A stretch of DNA of 64,000 nucleotides from Budorcas taxicolor (lineage: Eukaryota; Chordata; Mammalia; Artiodactyla; Bovidae), in contig NC_068928.1 of the NCBI RefSeq assembly GCF_023091745.1, forward strand, positions 11,178,001 through 11,242,000. The letters run 5' to 3'. The notes under the pieces were generated by a model, which ran no database searches, was not told where the DNA came from, and was given only the letters and a program-made list of their open reading frames with translations. Made by a program: the position numbers and the translations under genes. Positions 1 to 10,549 of the stretch are shown piece by piece (position 1 is the first letter of the stretch; the number at the start of each line of letters is the position of its first letter).

Positions 1-88
1 TTTATATATTTCATCTGGTGAGATATTAATATCTCTTCAGATATTTTGCCTGTTGTTTTCTTATGGTTGAGTTTTAAGAGTTCTTTGG
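1..88 (-). mobile_element. L1 LINE fragment, antisense (left end of a multiply interrupted L1)
   Basis: Reads as reverse-strand L1 (gttgagttttaagagttctttgg). The same L1 resumes at about 888, and again at about 3600 after an LTR insertion, so these are parts of one element. Confidence 0.7.
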
Positions 89-99
89 ATTTTTTTTTT

Positions 100-885
100 C
101 CTGTTAAACAATGGTTTTATGGCTTGAGTACAGTAGACAAATTTATGCAACCAGGGCAAAGGCTGTGCTGACTCATATTTCCAATTAGCGATGAGGACTC
201 CTTTGGTATTATAATGTGAGTATGGCTCTCAATCAGAGTCAGATGGAATTTAGCATCTTTTTCCTTTCTGTTCCTCTCAAGATGCTTTCGAATAGCAGCT
301 GCTGCTGCTGCTGCTAAATCGCTTCAATCGTGTCCGACTCTGTGCGACCCCATAGATGGCAGCCCACCAGGCTCCGCTGTCCCTGGGATTCTCCAGGCAA
401 GAACACTGGAGTGGGTTGCCATTTCCTTCTCCAGTGCGTGAAAGTCAAAAGTGAAATTGAAGTTGCTCAGTCATGTCCAATTCTTTGTGACCCCATGGAC
501 TGCAGCCTACCAGGCTCCTCTGTCCGTGGGATTTTCCAGGCAAGAGTACTGGAGTGGGTTGCCATTGCCTTCTCTGTCGAATAGCAGCAGCTTCCTTAAT
601 TAAATGATAGAGATCCTCGGGAAGATCAGGAGCAAGTCCTTTGCACTTAAGAATTCTCAAGATTTTATTGCCGTCACAAAACATACTTGTGTAATACCAT
701 GTGAGTCTCTCAGATCACACAGATTTGTGAGGAAGTCAGGCTCCTCAAGTTGGCTGGTTTGTAGATCTGCTCCTTCACATCATCAGCTGTCAGCTTCAGC
801 CAGGTGGGGACGCTCTGGCAGTAGGGCTGAGCCGACTGGGACAGGCCCTTCCCTGGAGCTTGCATGCAACCCATGAGGGTGGTGG
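100..885 (-). pseudogene. RPS13 processed pseudogene, split by a BOV-A2 SINE
   Basis: Read on the minus strand this is an intronless copy of the mRNA for ribosomal protein S13 of the small subunit. The start codon is at 874-872 (MG.M.APGKGLSQSA), followed by SVPTWLKL, DDVKEQIYK, then NKILRILK.KGLAPDLPEDL. A BOV-A2 at 300-576 interrupts it. The copy resumes at 287 with KHLERNRK and DAKF, and ends with LIESH, NWKYES-like and VA before a TAA at 145-143. The 3' UTR is followed by a degenerate polyA signal near 115-120 and a poly-T run at 90-99 (the polyA tail). Frameshifts, for example a lost base in the ATCCTG-equivalent, disable it. L1 sequence flanks it on both sides. Confidence 0.9.
300..576 (-). 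mobile_element. BOV-A2 SINE inside the RPS13 pseudogene
   Basis: Two related Bov-A units in tandem with a (CTG)n tail at the left, so the element is on the minus strand. The 12-bp sequence tcgaatagcagc occurs at 288-299 and 577-588 as target-site duplication. Confidence 0.85.
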
Positions 886-887
886 TG

Positions 888-1507
888 TTGTAGCAAAAGG
901 TCCTTTGGGTATTTCATATGCAAGACCTTTATCTGATGTGTGTTTGCAAATATATTCTCCCAGCCTGTTACTTGTTTTTTCATCCTGTTAATGGAGGCTT
1001 TCACAGAATATAACGCTTTTAGTATTAATAAAGTTCAAGTTTTTTTTCTTTAATGGATTCTGTTTTTGTTCTTCGATCTAAAAATTTATCACCGAACCCA
1101 GAGTCACCTAGATTTCGCCTATCTTGTCTTCTAGAAGTTTTATAGTTTTGTATTTTACATTTAGGTCCATGTCCCATTTTGAGTTAATTTTTGTGAAGTG
1201 TGTTAGTTCAGTGTCTAGTCATCTCTGGGTGTAGATGTTACTGTATCACTGTTTGTTGAAAAGACCATCCTTTCTCCATTGGATTATCTTTGTTTCTTTG
1301 TCAAGAGATCAGCTGACTGTATTGTGTTGACCCATTTTGGGGCTCTCTATTCTTTTCCACTGATACACTGTCTATCCCTTTATCAGTACCACACCTGTTT
1401 TTATAGTGAGTCTTGATGTCAGGTAGTGTCAGTCCTCTGATTTCGATTTTCAACATTGTGTTTGCTATTCTGGGTCTTTCATTTTTTCATATAAACTTAG
1501 AATTAAA
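888..1507 (-). mobile_element. L1 LINE, antisense (continuation)
   Basis: Typical reverse-strand L1 ORF2/3' text: ttgcaaatatattctcccag, gtccatgtcccattttgag, attattcttttccactgat-like, and gtagtgtcagtcctctg. Broken by many changes. Continues the L1 of 1-88 and runs on at about 3600. Confidence 0.8.
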
Positions 1508-1787
1508 CTGAGCAGGACTCTGTGGGGCTGCTGGGCATGGAAGCCTTTCTGTCCTCCATTTCTTGTTTATAAGGAACAGACTCCAGTCTCCATGACCTTC
1601 CCTGGGTTTCAAGGACAAATTTGAACAGTTGGTAATTGAGGAAGGGAGGAGATGCAGAGACTAGGGAGGAGAAGCCAAGAAACCATCTGGGGCAAGATTA
1701 GAGGAACCAGGGAAGCTCATCGTTATTAGGAGACCACCTGAGACAAGATTTAAGGCATATAGATCCTGCATGCATTCTAATCTTGTT

Positions 1788-3389
1788 CAGTTCAGTTTAG
1801 TTGCTCAGTTGTGTCCGACTCTTTGCGACCCCATGGACTGCAGCACACCAGGCCTCCATGTCAATCAAATCGGTGATGCCATCCAACCGTCTCATCCTCT
1901 GTCATCACCTTCTTTTCCCACCTTCAATCTTTCCCAGCATCAGGGTCTTTTCAAATGAGTCAGTTCTTCGTATCAGGTGGCCAAAGTATTGGAGTTTCAG
2001 TTTCAGCGTGAGTCCTTCCAATGAATATTCAGGACTGATCTCCTTTAGGATGGACTGGTTTAATCTCCTTGCAGTCCAAGAGACTCTCAAGACAGCAAAA
2101 AAGACACAGATGTGTATAGCGGACTTTTGGACTCAGAGGGAGAGGGAGAGGGTGGGATGATTTGGGAGAATGGCATTGAAACATGTATACTATCATGTAA
2201 GAATCGAATCGCCAGTCTATGTCTGACGCAGGATACAGCATGCTTGGGGCTGGTGCACGGTGATGACCCAGAGAGATGTTATGGGGAGGGAGGTGGGAGG
2301 GGGGTTCATGTTTGGGAACGCATGTACACCCGTGGTGGATTCAAGTCAATGTATGGCAAAACCAATACAGTATTGTAAAATAAAGTAAAAAAAAAATTAA
2401 AAAAAAAATCAAACATATGCTTGTGATATGAAAAAATAAAAATAGAAAAAATAAAAGTTCTTAATTTCCCCCCCCCCCCAAAAAGAGCCTTCTCCAACAC
2501 ACCAGTTCAAAAGCATCAGTTGTTCAGTACTCAGCTTTCCTCATAGTCCAAGTCTTAACAACCATACATGAGTATTGGAAAAACCATAGCTTTGACTAGA
2601 TGAACCTTTATTGGCAAAGCAGTGTCTCTGCTTTTGAATATGCTGTCTAGGTTGATCATAACTTTCTTCCAAGGAGCAAGCGTCTTTTAATTTCATGGCT
2701 GTAATCACCATCTGCAGTGATTTTGGAGCCCAAGAAAATAAAATCTCTCACTGTTTCCCCGTTTATTTGCCATAAAGTGATGGGACCAGATGCCATGATC
2801 TTCATTTTCTGAATGTTGAGCTTTAAGCCAACTTTTTCACTCTCCTCTTCCACTTTCATCAAGAGGCTCTTTAGCTCTTCTTCGATTTCTGCCATAAGGG
2901 TGGTGTCCTCTGCATATCTGAGGTTATTGATATTTCTCCCAGCATTCTTGATTCCAGCTTGTGCTTCATCCAGTCCAGCGTTTCATATGATGTACTCTGC
3001 ATAGAAGTTAAATAAGCAGGGTGACAATATGCACCCTTGATGTACTCCTTTCCTGATTTGGAACCAGTCTGTTCTATGTCCAGTTCTAAGTGTTGCTTCC
3101 TGACCTGCATACAGATTTCTCAAGAGGCAGGTCAGGTGGTCTGGTATTCCCATCTCTTGAAGAATTTTCCACGGTTTATTGTGCTCCACACAGTCAAAGG
3201 CTTTGGCATAGTCAATAAAGCAGAAATAGATGTTTTTCTGGAACTCTCTTGCTTTTTCCATGATCCAGCGGATGTTGGCAATTTGACCTCTGGTTCTTCT
3301 GTCTTTTCTAAATCAAGCTTGAACATCTATAAGTTCATGGTTCGCATATTGTTGAAGCCTGGAAGTTCCTGCTTCATGTACTGTTGAAG
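1788..3389 (-). mobile_element. BovB (RTE) LINE, 5' truncated, with perfect 11-bp TSD
   Basis: Antisense BovB starting with the 3' tail (ttcagttcag...) and reading into the reverse transcriptase region. Conceptual fragments include LNIQK, IYFCFIDYAKAFDCVEH and QGCILSPCLFN. Flanked by ctaatcttgtt at 1777-1787 and 3390-3400. Interrupted by an L1 3' end at about 2098-2484. A short stretch near 3330-3385 is duplicated at the 5' end. Dead copy with frameshifts. Confidence 0.9.
2098..2484 (+). mobile_element. Bovid L1 3' end nested in BovB
   Basis: Carries the bovid L1 3'-UTR phrases gagagggtgggatgatttgg, gcttggggctggtgcac and ggtggattcaagtcaatg, followed by an A-rich tail and a C11 run at about 2468-2479. 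BovB text ends just before it and resumes just after it (cttctccaacac). Subfamily name (L1_BT) is tentative. Confidence 0.6.
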
Positions 3390-3600
3390 CTAATCTTGTT
3401 AGCAGCCAAGAACTTGAATTATTGCTATAAAACTCCTCACCAAATCCTCCCAAGTTGGGACACACAGTTTTTCAGGGTTTCAAGCCTACTGTGTCTCCCT
3501 TTGCCTGCAAAGCAATTAAATTATTCTTTCTTACTTTACCCAAAACTGTCTCCAAGATTCAATTTGGCATCAGTGCACAGAGGGTGATCTTTTGGCTTGA

Positions 3601-3810
3601 CAATCAGTTTGTCAGTATTCACGAGGTATCTTGGTGGGATTTTTATTGGACTGCATTGAATTAATAGATCAATCTGGGAAGAACTGACTTTAACAATATT
3701 GAGTTTCTTATCCTTTTACATGGAGCATCTCATTTATTTAGATCATCTTTGATTTCTTTTATCAGAGTTTTATAGTTTTTCTCTTAGTTTTTTTTTTTTA
3801 AGGCAGTGTA
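3601..3810 (-). mobile_element. L1 LINE, antisense (right part of the interrupted L1)
   Basis: Reads cagtttgtcag...gatttttattggactgcattgaat, continuing the L1 that stopped at about 1507, and reaches a T-rich run at 3788-3799 before a CHR SINE. Confidence 0.75.
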
Positions 3811-4119
3811 ACTTTTTAAAATGTATTTTTGGCTGCATTGAGTCTTTGTTGCTGCAAAGACTGATGGGCTTTCTCTACTGGCGAGGAATGGGGGCTGCTC
3901 TCCAGGTGAGGTGTGTGGGCTTCTCACTGTGGTGGCTTGTCTTGTGGAGCTCAGGCTCTAGAGCATGTGGGCTCAGTAGCTGGCACTTGGGCTCAGTAGT
4001 TGTGGCGCAGGGGCTTAGTTCCCCCACAGCATGTGGAATCTTTATAGACCAGGGATTGAACCTGTGTCCCCTGCATTGGCAGGCAGATTCTTAACCACTT
4101 GGCCACCAGGTAAGTGCCC
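3811..4119 (-). mobile_element. CHR-type SINE (cetartiodactyl tRNA-derived)
   Basis: Antisense CHR text: ggctgcattgagtctttg, cagcatgtggaatctt, gaccagggattgaacctgtg and gcaggcagattcttaacc. A T-rich (A-tail complement) run is at the left. Confidence 0.8.
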
Positions 4120-4127
4120 TCATATAG

Positions 4128-4392
4128 TTTTTTTTGTTTTTAATTTGGCTGTGTGGGGTCTTAGTTACGGTACACGGGATCTTTCTTTCTTGCATCATGG
4201 AGGACCTTTTGTTGCAGTATGAGGACGCTCTAGTTGTAGAGCTTGAGCTCAGTAGTTGCAGCAGGTGTTCTTAGTTGCCCTGCGACATGTGGGACCTCAG
4301 TTTCTTGACCAGGGATCAAACCAGTGTCCCTTGCATTGCAAGGCAGATTCTTAACCTGTGGACCACCATATAGTGAGGTATGTCCCTCCTCA
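4128..4392 (-). mobile_element. Second CHR-type SINE, tandem with the first
   Basis: Antisense CHR with ggctgtgtggggtcttag, gaccagggatcaaaccag and gcaaggcagattcttaacc. The direct repeat catagttt flanks it (about 4121 and 4391), suggesting insertion next to the first CHR. Confidence 0.75.
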
Positions 4393-4449
4393 TAGTTTTG
4401 AAGAGATTTTTGAACCAGAACAGTTAAAAACTATTGCTAACAGAAGTAG

Positions 4450-5110
4450 CATTCTGGACTAAGAGTATTTTTTAAAATTTATTTTTATTGGAGTGAAGTT
4501 GCTTTACACTGGTACATGAGTATTCAAAATATATTTTAATTTGATTGTATTTATCTAAACTTTTAAAGTGTAACATACCATAAATATTTTTTCATATACC
4601 TTTTCATTTTTTTCATAAGCTTTTTGCATTCTACAGATTTTTCATATCAATAGTAAAATGGATTGAATAAATTGTGAAATATTCATTTAGTAGAATACTA
4701 CACAGCAATTTTTAAAAAAGTGATCCACTGCCTCCACAACTGCGTAAATGAATCTTACAGACATTATGTTGTACAAGAGAAACCAGCACAAAAGAGTATA
4801 AACTGTATGATTGCATTTTTATGCAATTTAAGGACAAACCTAATTATGCAAGTGGAAATCAGAATACTGGTTACCACTGTGCAGGGATAAGGAGTAGTTT
4901 GGACTGAGAAGGGACACAGGGGAACCTTCTGGAATTTGAGGAATTATTTTTTTTTTTGAGGAATGTTTTGAATCCTGATTTAGTTTTAGTTATACAAGTG
5001 TGCGTATATGTGTGTGTGTGCTTGTGTTTAATGACCGGTACACTTAAGATTAGTGTATTCTATAAAAAAAAATACAAATAAAATGTATGTCAAAGGAAAG
5101 AACTTGAAAA
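4450..5110 (+). mobile_element. L1 3'-end remnants
   Basis: About 4470-4510 resembles an antisense L1 3' end. From about 4690 the text is sense-strand old L1 3' UTR (gaaaccagcacaaaagag, ggggaaccttctggaattt, gtacacttaagattagtgta) ending in an A-rich tail near 5065-5150. Boundaries approximate. Confidence 0.5.
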
Positions 5111-5299
5111 ATACAGAAAGGGACAAAGAAAAAAAAGACTTGTAAACATAAAAATGATTATTAGTAGCGTTTAGGTCTATGTGTACCTTGTCTTCTATGC
5201 GTGTATTTGCTTAACATAAGTTAATTTTTGAGGTGAAATTTTTTACCTCCTCATTTAGTAGTATGTTACGAGTACTTTCCTATTTTAATAAAATTTCCT

Positions 5300-6310
5300 T
5301 CACATGAATTTTAGTTGCACTGTAGCATTTTCAAGTGCACATATTATAAATTATTTGACTAATCTAGCATTTGACATATAAGTTGTTGCCAGTTTCCTTC
5401 CAATAAGAAAAGGTTCTAATATGAACATCCTTGAAAATACATCTTTGTATATATTTTTGACTCTTTCCTTTATATATTCTAAATATTAATTCTTTTTTGC
5501 TTATTGTGTTGCATGTATTATTCTTGTGTCTATGGTTTGTTTGTGGTGTCTTTTTAAGTTTTAAAATTTTAGTGCATTCAGATTTATCCATGTGTTTTCT
5601 TTATGAATTATAATATTTGAGTTTAGTTTTAGTTCTTATCCGTTGTGACATTTTTCTTCTAAGAGTGTTAAAGTTTTCTTTTTTAATAAATGTTTTCAAC
5701 CACCTGGGAGTCATATTTGTTTATCTTGTGTGGTACCGAATCCATTTTATTTCCTGTATGAATTTTCTCATCATTTACTAAATAATCTATCTATTTCACT
5801 CTGATTTGTAATGCCACTTCTGCCCCATACCTGATTTTGTATATGTGTAAGCTTATTTCTGGACTCTTGTGTTCTTTGATCGTGTTTGTCTAAGTTATAT
5901 GATTTGTTAATTACTGTAACATTAGAAAACTGCTGATGCATGGTAATAAGGGATATCTCCTCATTTTATTTTCCTTTGGAATGATCCTGGCTGTACAGAG
6001 TAATGTTGCCTTACTCTGTCATTTGAATTTTAGAATGAGCTTATAAACGTCTATGAACAAATCAGTTGGAAGTTTGACTATAATTGCATTAAATTTGTAT
6101 ATCAATTTAGAAATAATTGACATATTACAATATGAAGTTTTTCATTCATGAACAAGATATAGTTTTAATCATTTATTATCTCTATGTATCTTTCAATAGA
6201 ACTTTGTAATTTTTAAAAGTCTTATTTGCTTTTGGTTAGATTTATTCCTGAGAAGTTATAAAGTTTCTATTCCTTTTTCAAATGGTATAATTCAAAAATT
6301 GCTTTTTCTG
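5300..6310 (-). mobile_element. Old L1 LINE, antisense
   Basis: AT-rich, highly diverged antisense L1: tatgaacatccttgaaaata, ttcaaccacctgggagtc-type text, then tgtgttctttgatcgtg and gtttgactataattgcatta. No intact frame. Confidence 0.6.
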
Positions 6311-6329
6311 ATTCTTATCAGTATATAAA

Positions 6330-7300
6330 AATGGTAATTGATTTGAGATATAATTCACATGCCATAAAATTTACCCTTTAGAATATACAATTCAGTGGTT
6401 TTTCCTGCAGTCACAGAATTACGAAAGTATCATTGCTGTCTCATTTCAGAATATTTTGTCACCTCAGAAAGAAATCCTATACCCATTAGCAGTCATTCCC
6501 ATTTGTTCTTACCCCAGATCGTGAAAACCTATAATCCACTTTCTGTTTCTGTGAATCTACCTGTTCTTGTGACTGCCTTCTTTCACTTTGCATGATGTTC
6601 TCAGGGTTCATCTATGTTGTAGCATGTATCAATACTTCATTCCTTTTTATTTCCAAATAATTTTGCATTTTATGAATGTACTGTATTTTGTTTATCCATT
6701 ATCAGTTATTTCTACTTTTTGGCTGTTGTAAACAATGCAAGTATCACCATTTGTACACAGATTTTTGTGCAGACATATATTTTCAGTTCTGTTTGGTATA
6801 TACTTAGGAGTAAAATTCCTGGTCCACAAAGTAACTCTGTGTTTAACTTTTTAAGAAACTGCCAAATTTTTCCATAGGGGCTGTACCATTTTACAATCCC
6901 ATCAGCCATGTACAAGGATTCTGATTTTTTTCCACATTCTCACCAACACTTGTTTTCATATCTCTTTTATTATAATCTTCGTAGGAAGAATGCAGTGATA
7001 TCTCAAGATGATTTTCTTTTCTTTTCCCTAATGACTCATAATGGCAAACAGTTTTTTAGCTGCTTATTGTCCATTAATATATCTTTGGAGAAATCTGTAT
7101 TCAAATCCTTTGCCCATTCTGAAATTGAGTTGTCTTTTATTGTTAATTGTTTAAGCCCTTTCTGTATTTTGGATATGAACAACGTATTGGATATATGATT
7201 TGCAAATATTTTTTCTCATTTCATAGATGTAGTAGTATTTTTACTTATTTTAAAATTAGGTTAGGGAAATTTCCTTTGATCCTAAGAAATTCATCATTGT
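6330..7300 (-). mobile_element. Old L1 LINE 3' half, antisense
   Basis: Antisense L1: gagatataattcacatgcc, gattctgtgaatctacctg-like, ggctgttgtaaacaatgca, aggagtaaaattcctggtcc and ccacattctcaccaacac. The same family recurs at 10560, 16120, 27790 and 36090. No coding capacity. Confidence 0.75.
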
Positions 7301-7339
7301 CATTATTGAATTGTTTAGAAGTTAATTTTTATGACAATA

Positions 7340-7640
7340 ATGTGTGAACATAATTTAAAAGTCAGTGTTGTGGAATGATTGTCCTCCAATTAAATAAAAT
7401 AAATAAATTTTTTAAAAAGTCAATTAGTACTATCAAGAAAAGCATTCATCTGCCCCACTCTCAATTTTTACTTCTCAGTGGCTCTTTTAATTCTTGTAGT
7501 GGCTTTCTCTGATAATTAACCCCAATTTTCTAAGTAACATGTAGATTCAGCTACTTTTCAGTTTTCAATTTTTGATATTCTCTATTGAATTCCTGTTAAG
7601 TATGGTGAGGATTCAGCTCCTTTACACACACACTTTCTCT
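7340..7640. other. L1 3'-tail remnant and unassigned intron
   Basis: About 7370-7415 resembles a ruminant L1 3' terminus (cctccaattaaataaaataaataaatt). The rest is unassigned AT-rich intron 10. Confidence 0.4.
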
Positions 7641-7647
7641 CTTTCTT

Positions 7648-7651
7648 TCAG

Positions 7652-7701
<50 letters not shown>

Positions 7702-7795
7702 ACACCCACCTCCTCTCTTTTCCTGTCTGTCCCTCCCTCTCTGTTTCGTTTTCCTCCCATCTTCTTCCCCTTTCTTCTCTCTCCATTTTCTCAGC
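7648..7795. repeat. (CA)n microsatellite plus pyrimidine-rich tract
   Basis: About 25 CA dinucleotides from 7651 to 7706 with one interruption, followed by a CT-rich stretch to 7795. A clean candidate polymorphic marker. Confidence 0.95.
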
Positions 7796-8225
7796 ATAAT
7801 TATATTAATATTCACTGTGCATGTCATCATATTATATGTTATCATAGTTCATGATAGTAATATCATGTAACTTGCTTGATTAAATTTTAATACAATTCTA
7901 GTTTTACTATGAAGTAATAATTACCTGTAAGTGTGTGTGTTTCCCCATTTGCTTAGTTTTCTATTTATCTATAAACCTAGCTCTCATTGTTTAGATAACC
8001 TAGCCAGAGGTAGCCTTGGAGTTATCTCATGGTTCAGTAGATAGAATTTCATTCAGTCCTTTTATTTTTTACTACAGTGCCTTATTGTCAGGAGTTCAGA
8101 AATTATGTAGCTTTACCAAGTAAATTGCCAGTTGTCTGCCAGTGTTGGAGAGGAATAGTAGCTTTCATGTAAGGTGTTTCTCAGAGAACTTGATTTATTT
8201 TTTTAAAAAAAGAACAAATTAGTAC
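7796..8225. other. Unassigned intron 10 sequence
   Basis: AT-rich. No exon, repeat family or RNA gene recognised. Confidence 0.5.
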
Positions 8226-8299
8226 TTGTCTTTTGTTAATAATTTGTACTGTTGAATTATTCAAGCTCATGTTATTTTTTTGTTGTTCTTTATTTTTGA

Positions 8300-8520
8300 A
8301 AAATATTTTTGCAAGGACCTATTGTGTAGCACATGGAACTCTGCTCAATTTTATGTGCCAGCCTGGATGGCAGGGAGCTTTTGGGGGAGAATGGAGACAC
8401 GTATATGTATGGCTGAGTCCCTTCGCTGGTCACCTGAAACTGCCACAGTGTTTAATCAGCTATACCCCAATACAAAATATAAAGTTTAAAGTCTGGAAAA
8501 GTAAAATAAAAGTAAAAAAC
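8300..8520 (+). mobile_element. L1 3' end (ruminant/cetartiodactyl type), sense
   Basis: Sense L1 terminus: gacctattgtgtagcacatgg, ggctgagtcccttcgctgg, cacctgaaactgccacagt and taccccaatacaaaatat. A-rich end. Confidence 0.65.
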
Positions 8521-8652
8521 TTTTTTCATATCCTTTAACGTTTTGTTCAGTGGAGACTAATTTTACTTTTATAAATATGTATTATTTCACAATATATCTG
8601 GATGTTGAAATTTTGTCTTATTTATCCCATTTCCCCATTTTATTTTCATTGA

Positions 8653-8872
8653 TTGTATTGCATTGCTCAGTTGCTCAGGCATGTCCCAACTCTTTGCAAC
8701 CCCATGGATTGTAGCCCACCAGGCTCCTCTGCACATGGAATTTTCCAGGCAAGAACACTTCAGTAGGGTGCCGTTTCCTACTCCAAGGAATCTTCCTGAC
8801 TCAGGGATCAAACCTGAGTCTCTTGCATCTCCTGTATTAGCAGGCGGGTCTTTACTGCTGGGCTACCTGGGA
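8653..8872 (-). mobile_element. Bov-tA SINE with a 39-bp flanking duplication
   Basis: Antisense Bov-tA: gttgctcaggcatgtccc, ccaggctcctctgcacatgg, cagggatcaaacctgagtc and cctgtattagcaggcggg. Flanked by near-identical 39-mers at 8614-8652 and 8873-8911 (37 of 39 match). Confidence 0.85.
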
Positions 8873-8911
8873 TGTCTTATTTATCCTATTTCCCCGTTTT
8901 ATTTTCATTGA

Positions 8912-9523
8912 GCCCAGGTTTTATTGTCAAACATCAGAGTTGTCACCAGTATCTTTTATCATTTCAATATTCAGAGTTTTCTCTTTCACAATGTGGGAAA
9001 TTTATCTTAATGTCCACACTTTAGTCTGTATTTAAACTTATAAGCCATATAATCACTAATGAGCCAGTTAGCATACATTTTGTATTTAGCAGGTATTCTT
9101 TCTTTGCTTTCTTTTTTTTTTTTTTAAATTTTGCTTTTCACATAGTCATGACTCTTAGCATAGGCATACTCCCTGGAGGTAATTCAGGGATTTAGGTGGC
9201 ATATCACATTTTTAAGCTTTTTAGAAACCACTTTGTACATTTTTATTTGGCCCATTGCTTTTGAAGGGCACTGAATAAAACTCTAATTGCCCAAAGAAAT
9301 AATGAACCTTCTAAATGTGTAACTTCTTATTTAAATGTCTTTGAAGAGGATTTGAGAATATATGGGAATTCGGAATACATTGTTAGCACCTGCATATGAA
9401 TGTTTGACTAAATTTCAATTATATTTCATTTGGGTTTTATTAACAGTTTTAAGAATTTTCCTGTTCCTCTCTTTTCCCTCCCCCACCCCTAACCAGTACG
9501 CTTAACATGGTAATTTCTTACAG
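8912..9523. other. Intron 10 3' end, no repeat recognised
   Basis: About 0.6 kb before exon 11. Contains a T-run near 9111-9126 and the acceptor pyrimidine tract. Nothing else recognised. Confidence 0.5.
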
Positions 9524-9678
9524 GGACATTTTTCTGCTGTCCTTCAAAAAGAAGAAAAAGTCCCATCGATTCATGGTAAAGAGGAGGCAAGAGAAATACC
9601 TGTTATTAGTGCTTCAACTCAAATAATGCTCAAAGGACTTTTTATGGTGCTTGACTATCTTTTTAGGCAAAATAGCAG
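9524..9678 (+). CDS. BRIP1: BRIP1 coding exon 11 (partial CDS)
   Basis: Coding exon of 155 nt bounded by a pyrimidine-rich acceptor ending ttacag and a strong donor CAG|gtaagt. It starts in phase 0 with GHFSAVLQKEEK, continues through EIPVISASTQIMLKG and MVLDYLFRQNS, and ends two bases into an Arg codon completed by exon 12. It matches human BRIP1 from about residue 492, between the DEAH box and motif III, with a few conservative changes. The length is not a multiple of three, so skipping would shift the frame. Inverted Bov-tA SINEs lie about 0.65 kb upstream and 0.43 kb downstream. Confidence 0.95.
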
Positions 9679-10077
9679 GTAAGTAAAGATATCTGGTCTG
9701 TATTCTTCCTCTTAAAAATATTAGCCTTACTGGGTGCTAGCTACTAATTTTATGTGAGTACATGAGATAATGATAAACAAGTGGTATAAATATTGCTCTT
9801 CACTGGCACAGACTCAGTCAACTGATATTTTTTGTTAATGAAAATGAGTATTGAAACCAGTAAATAAATACATTTAATTAATTTAGCATTAAATTTACAA
9901 TCCTCTGAGACTAAATTTAAGTCTTCATTTAAGTATAATTTATATATGTTTCTTCCAATGTCAGAAAGTCTCTATTATGTAAATCCTCTGTTTAATAAAA
10001 TGTGAAAGCAGTCAACTTCCCACACACTACTCCTTAAGTTACAGTACTACCTGGCTCCAGTGTTTTTTTAAGTGTTT

Positions 10078-10096
10078 TTTTTTTTTTTTTTTTTTA
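10078..10096. repeat. Poly-T run
   Basis: About 18-19 T residues just before a Bov-tA SINE in intron 11. Confidence 0.9.
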
Positions 10097-10105
10097 ATGG
10101 TAAAA

Positions 10106-10323
10106 TATCCTGGTGGCTCAGACGGTGAAGAATCTGCCTTCAATGTGGGAGACCTGGGTTCCGTCTCTTGGTTGGGAAGATCCCCTGGAGAAGGAAATGG
10201 CAACCCACTCTACTATTCTTGCCTGGAGAATTCCATGGACAGAGTCCACTGTAGCCTGGTGGACTACAGTCCATGGGGTCGCAGAGTCGGACACGACTGA
10301 GCAACTAACACACACACACACAC
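10106..10323 (+). mobile_element. Bov-tA SINE
   Basis: Sense Bov-tA from the tRNA-like head (tggtggctcagacggtgaag) through gatcccctggagaaggaaat to gtcggacacgactgagc and a short (CA)n tail. Opposite in orientation to the Bov-tA upstream of exon 11. Confidence 0.9.
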
Positions 10324-10331
10324 GTAATATA

Positions 10332-10540
10332 GGGCTTCCCAGGTGGCACTAGTGGTAAAGAACCCGCCTGCCAATATAGGAGATATAAGAGACATGAGTT
10401 AATTCCCTGGGTCGGGAAGATCCCCTGGAGGAGTGCATGGCAACCTACTCCAGTATTCTTGCCTGGAGAATCCCATGGACAGAGGAGCCTGGAAGGCTAT
10501 AGTCCATGGGGTCGGACACGACTGAAGCAACTTAGCATGC
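10332..10540 (+). mobile_element. Bov-tA SINE (second, tandem)
   Basis: Sense Bov-tA starting gggcttcccaggtggcac and ending cggacacgactgaagcaac. Flanked by similar acgtaatata/acataatgta. Confidence 0.9.
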
Positions 10541-10549
10541 ATGCACATA

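Larger units (their letters stand above)
1508..3600 (+). mobile_element. Solo ERV LTR (class I-like), interrupted by a BovB
   Basis: Remove the BovB (1788-3389 plus one duplicated target site) and 1508-1787 joins 3401-3600 into one LTR-like unit. It has a TATA-like gctataaaactcc at about 3426, a late degraded polyA-signal region (gcaattaaattattctttc), and a U5-like end with ttggcatcagtgcacagagg. The same antisense L1 flanks it on both sides, so it inserted into that L1. No internal viral genes are present. Strand is inferred from the TATA-to-U5 order. Confidence 0.6.

Noticed and set aside
300..318. CTG trinucleotide expansion locus
   Set aside because: It is the normal short tail of a BOV-A2 SINE, as at 18497 and 48450.
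7648..7845. Open frames through the CA repeat
   Set aside because: Low-complexity translation of a microsatellite.
10106..10180. tRNA gene in the SINE heads
   Set aside because: The tRNA-like head belongs to Bov-tA SINEs repeated many times here; the stem pairing of a functional tRNA is not kept.
10100..10540. CRISPR-like direct repeats
   Set aside because: The repeats are about 210-bp SINEs, without short regular spacers, in a mammalian genome.
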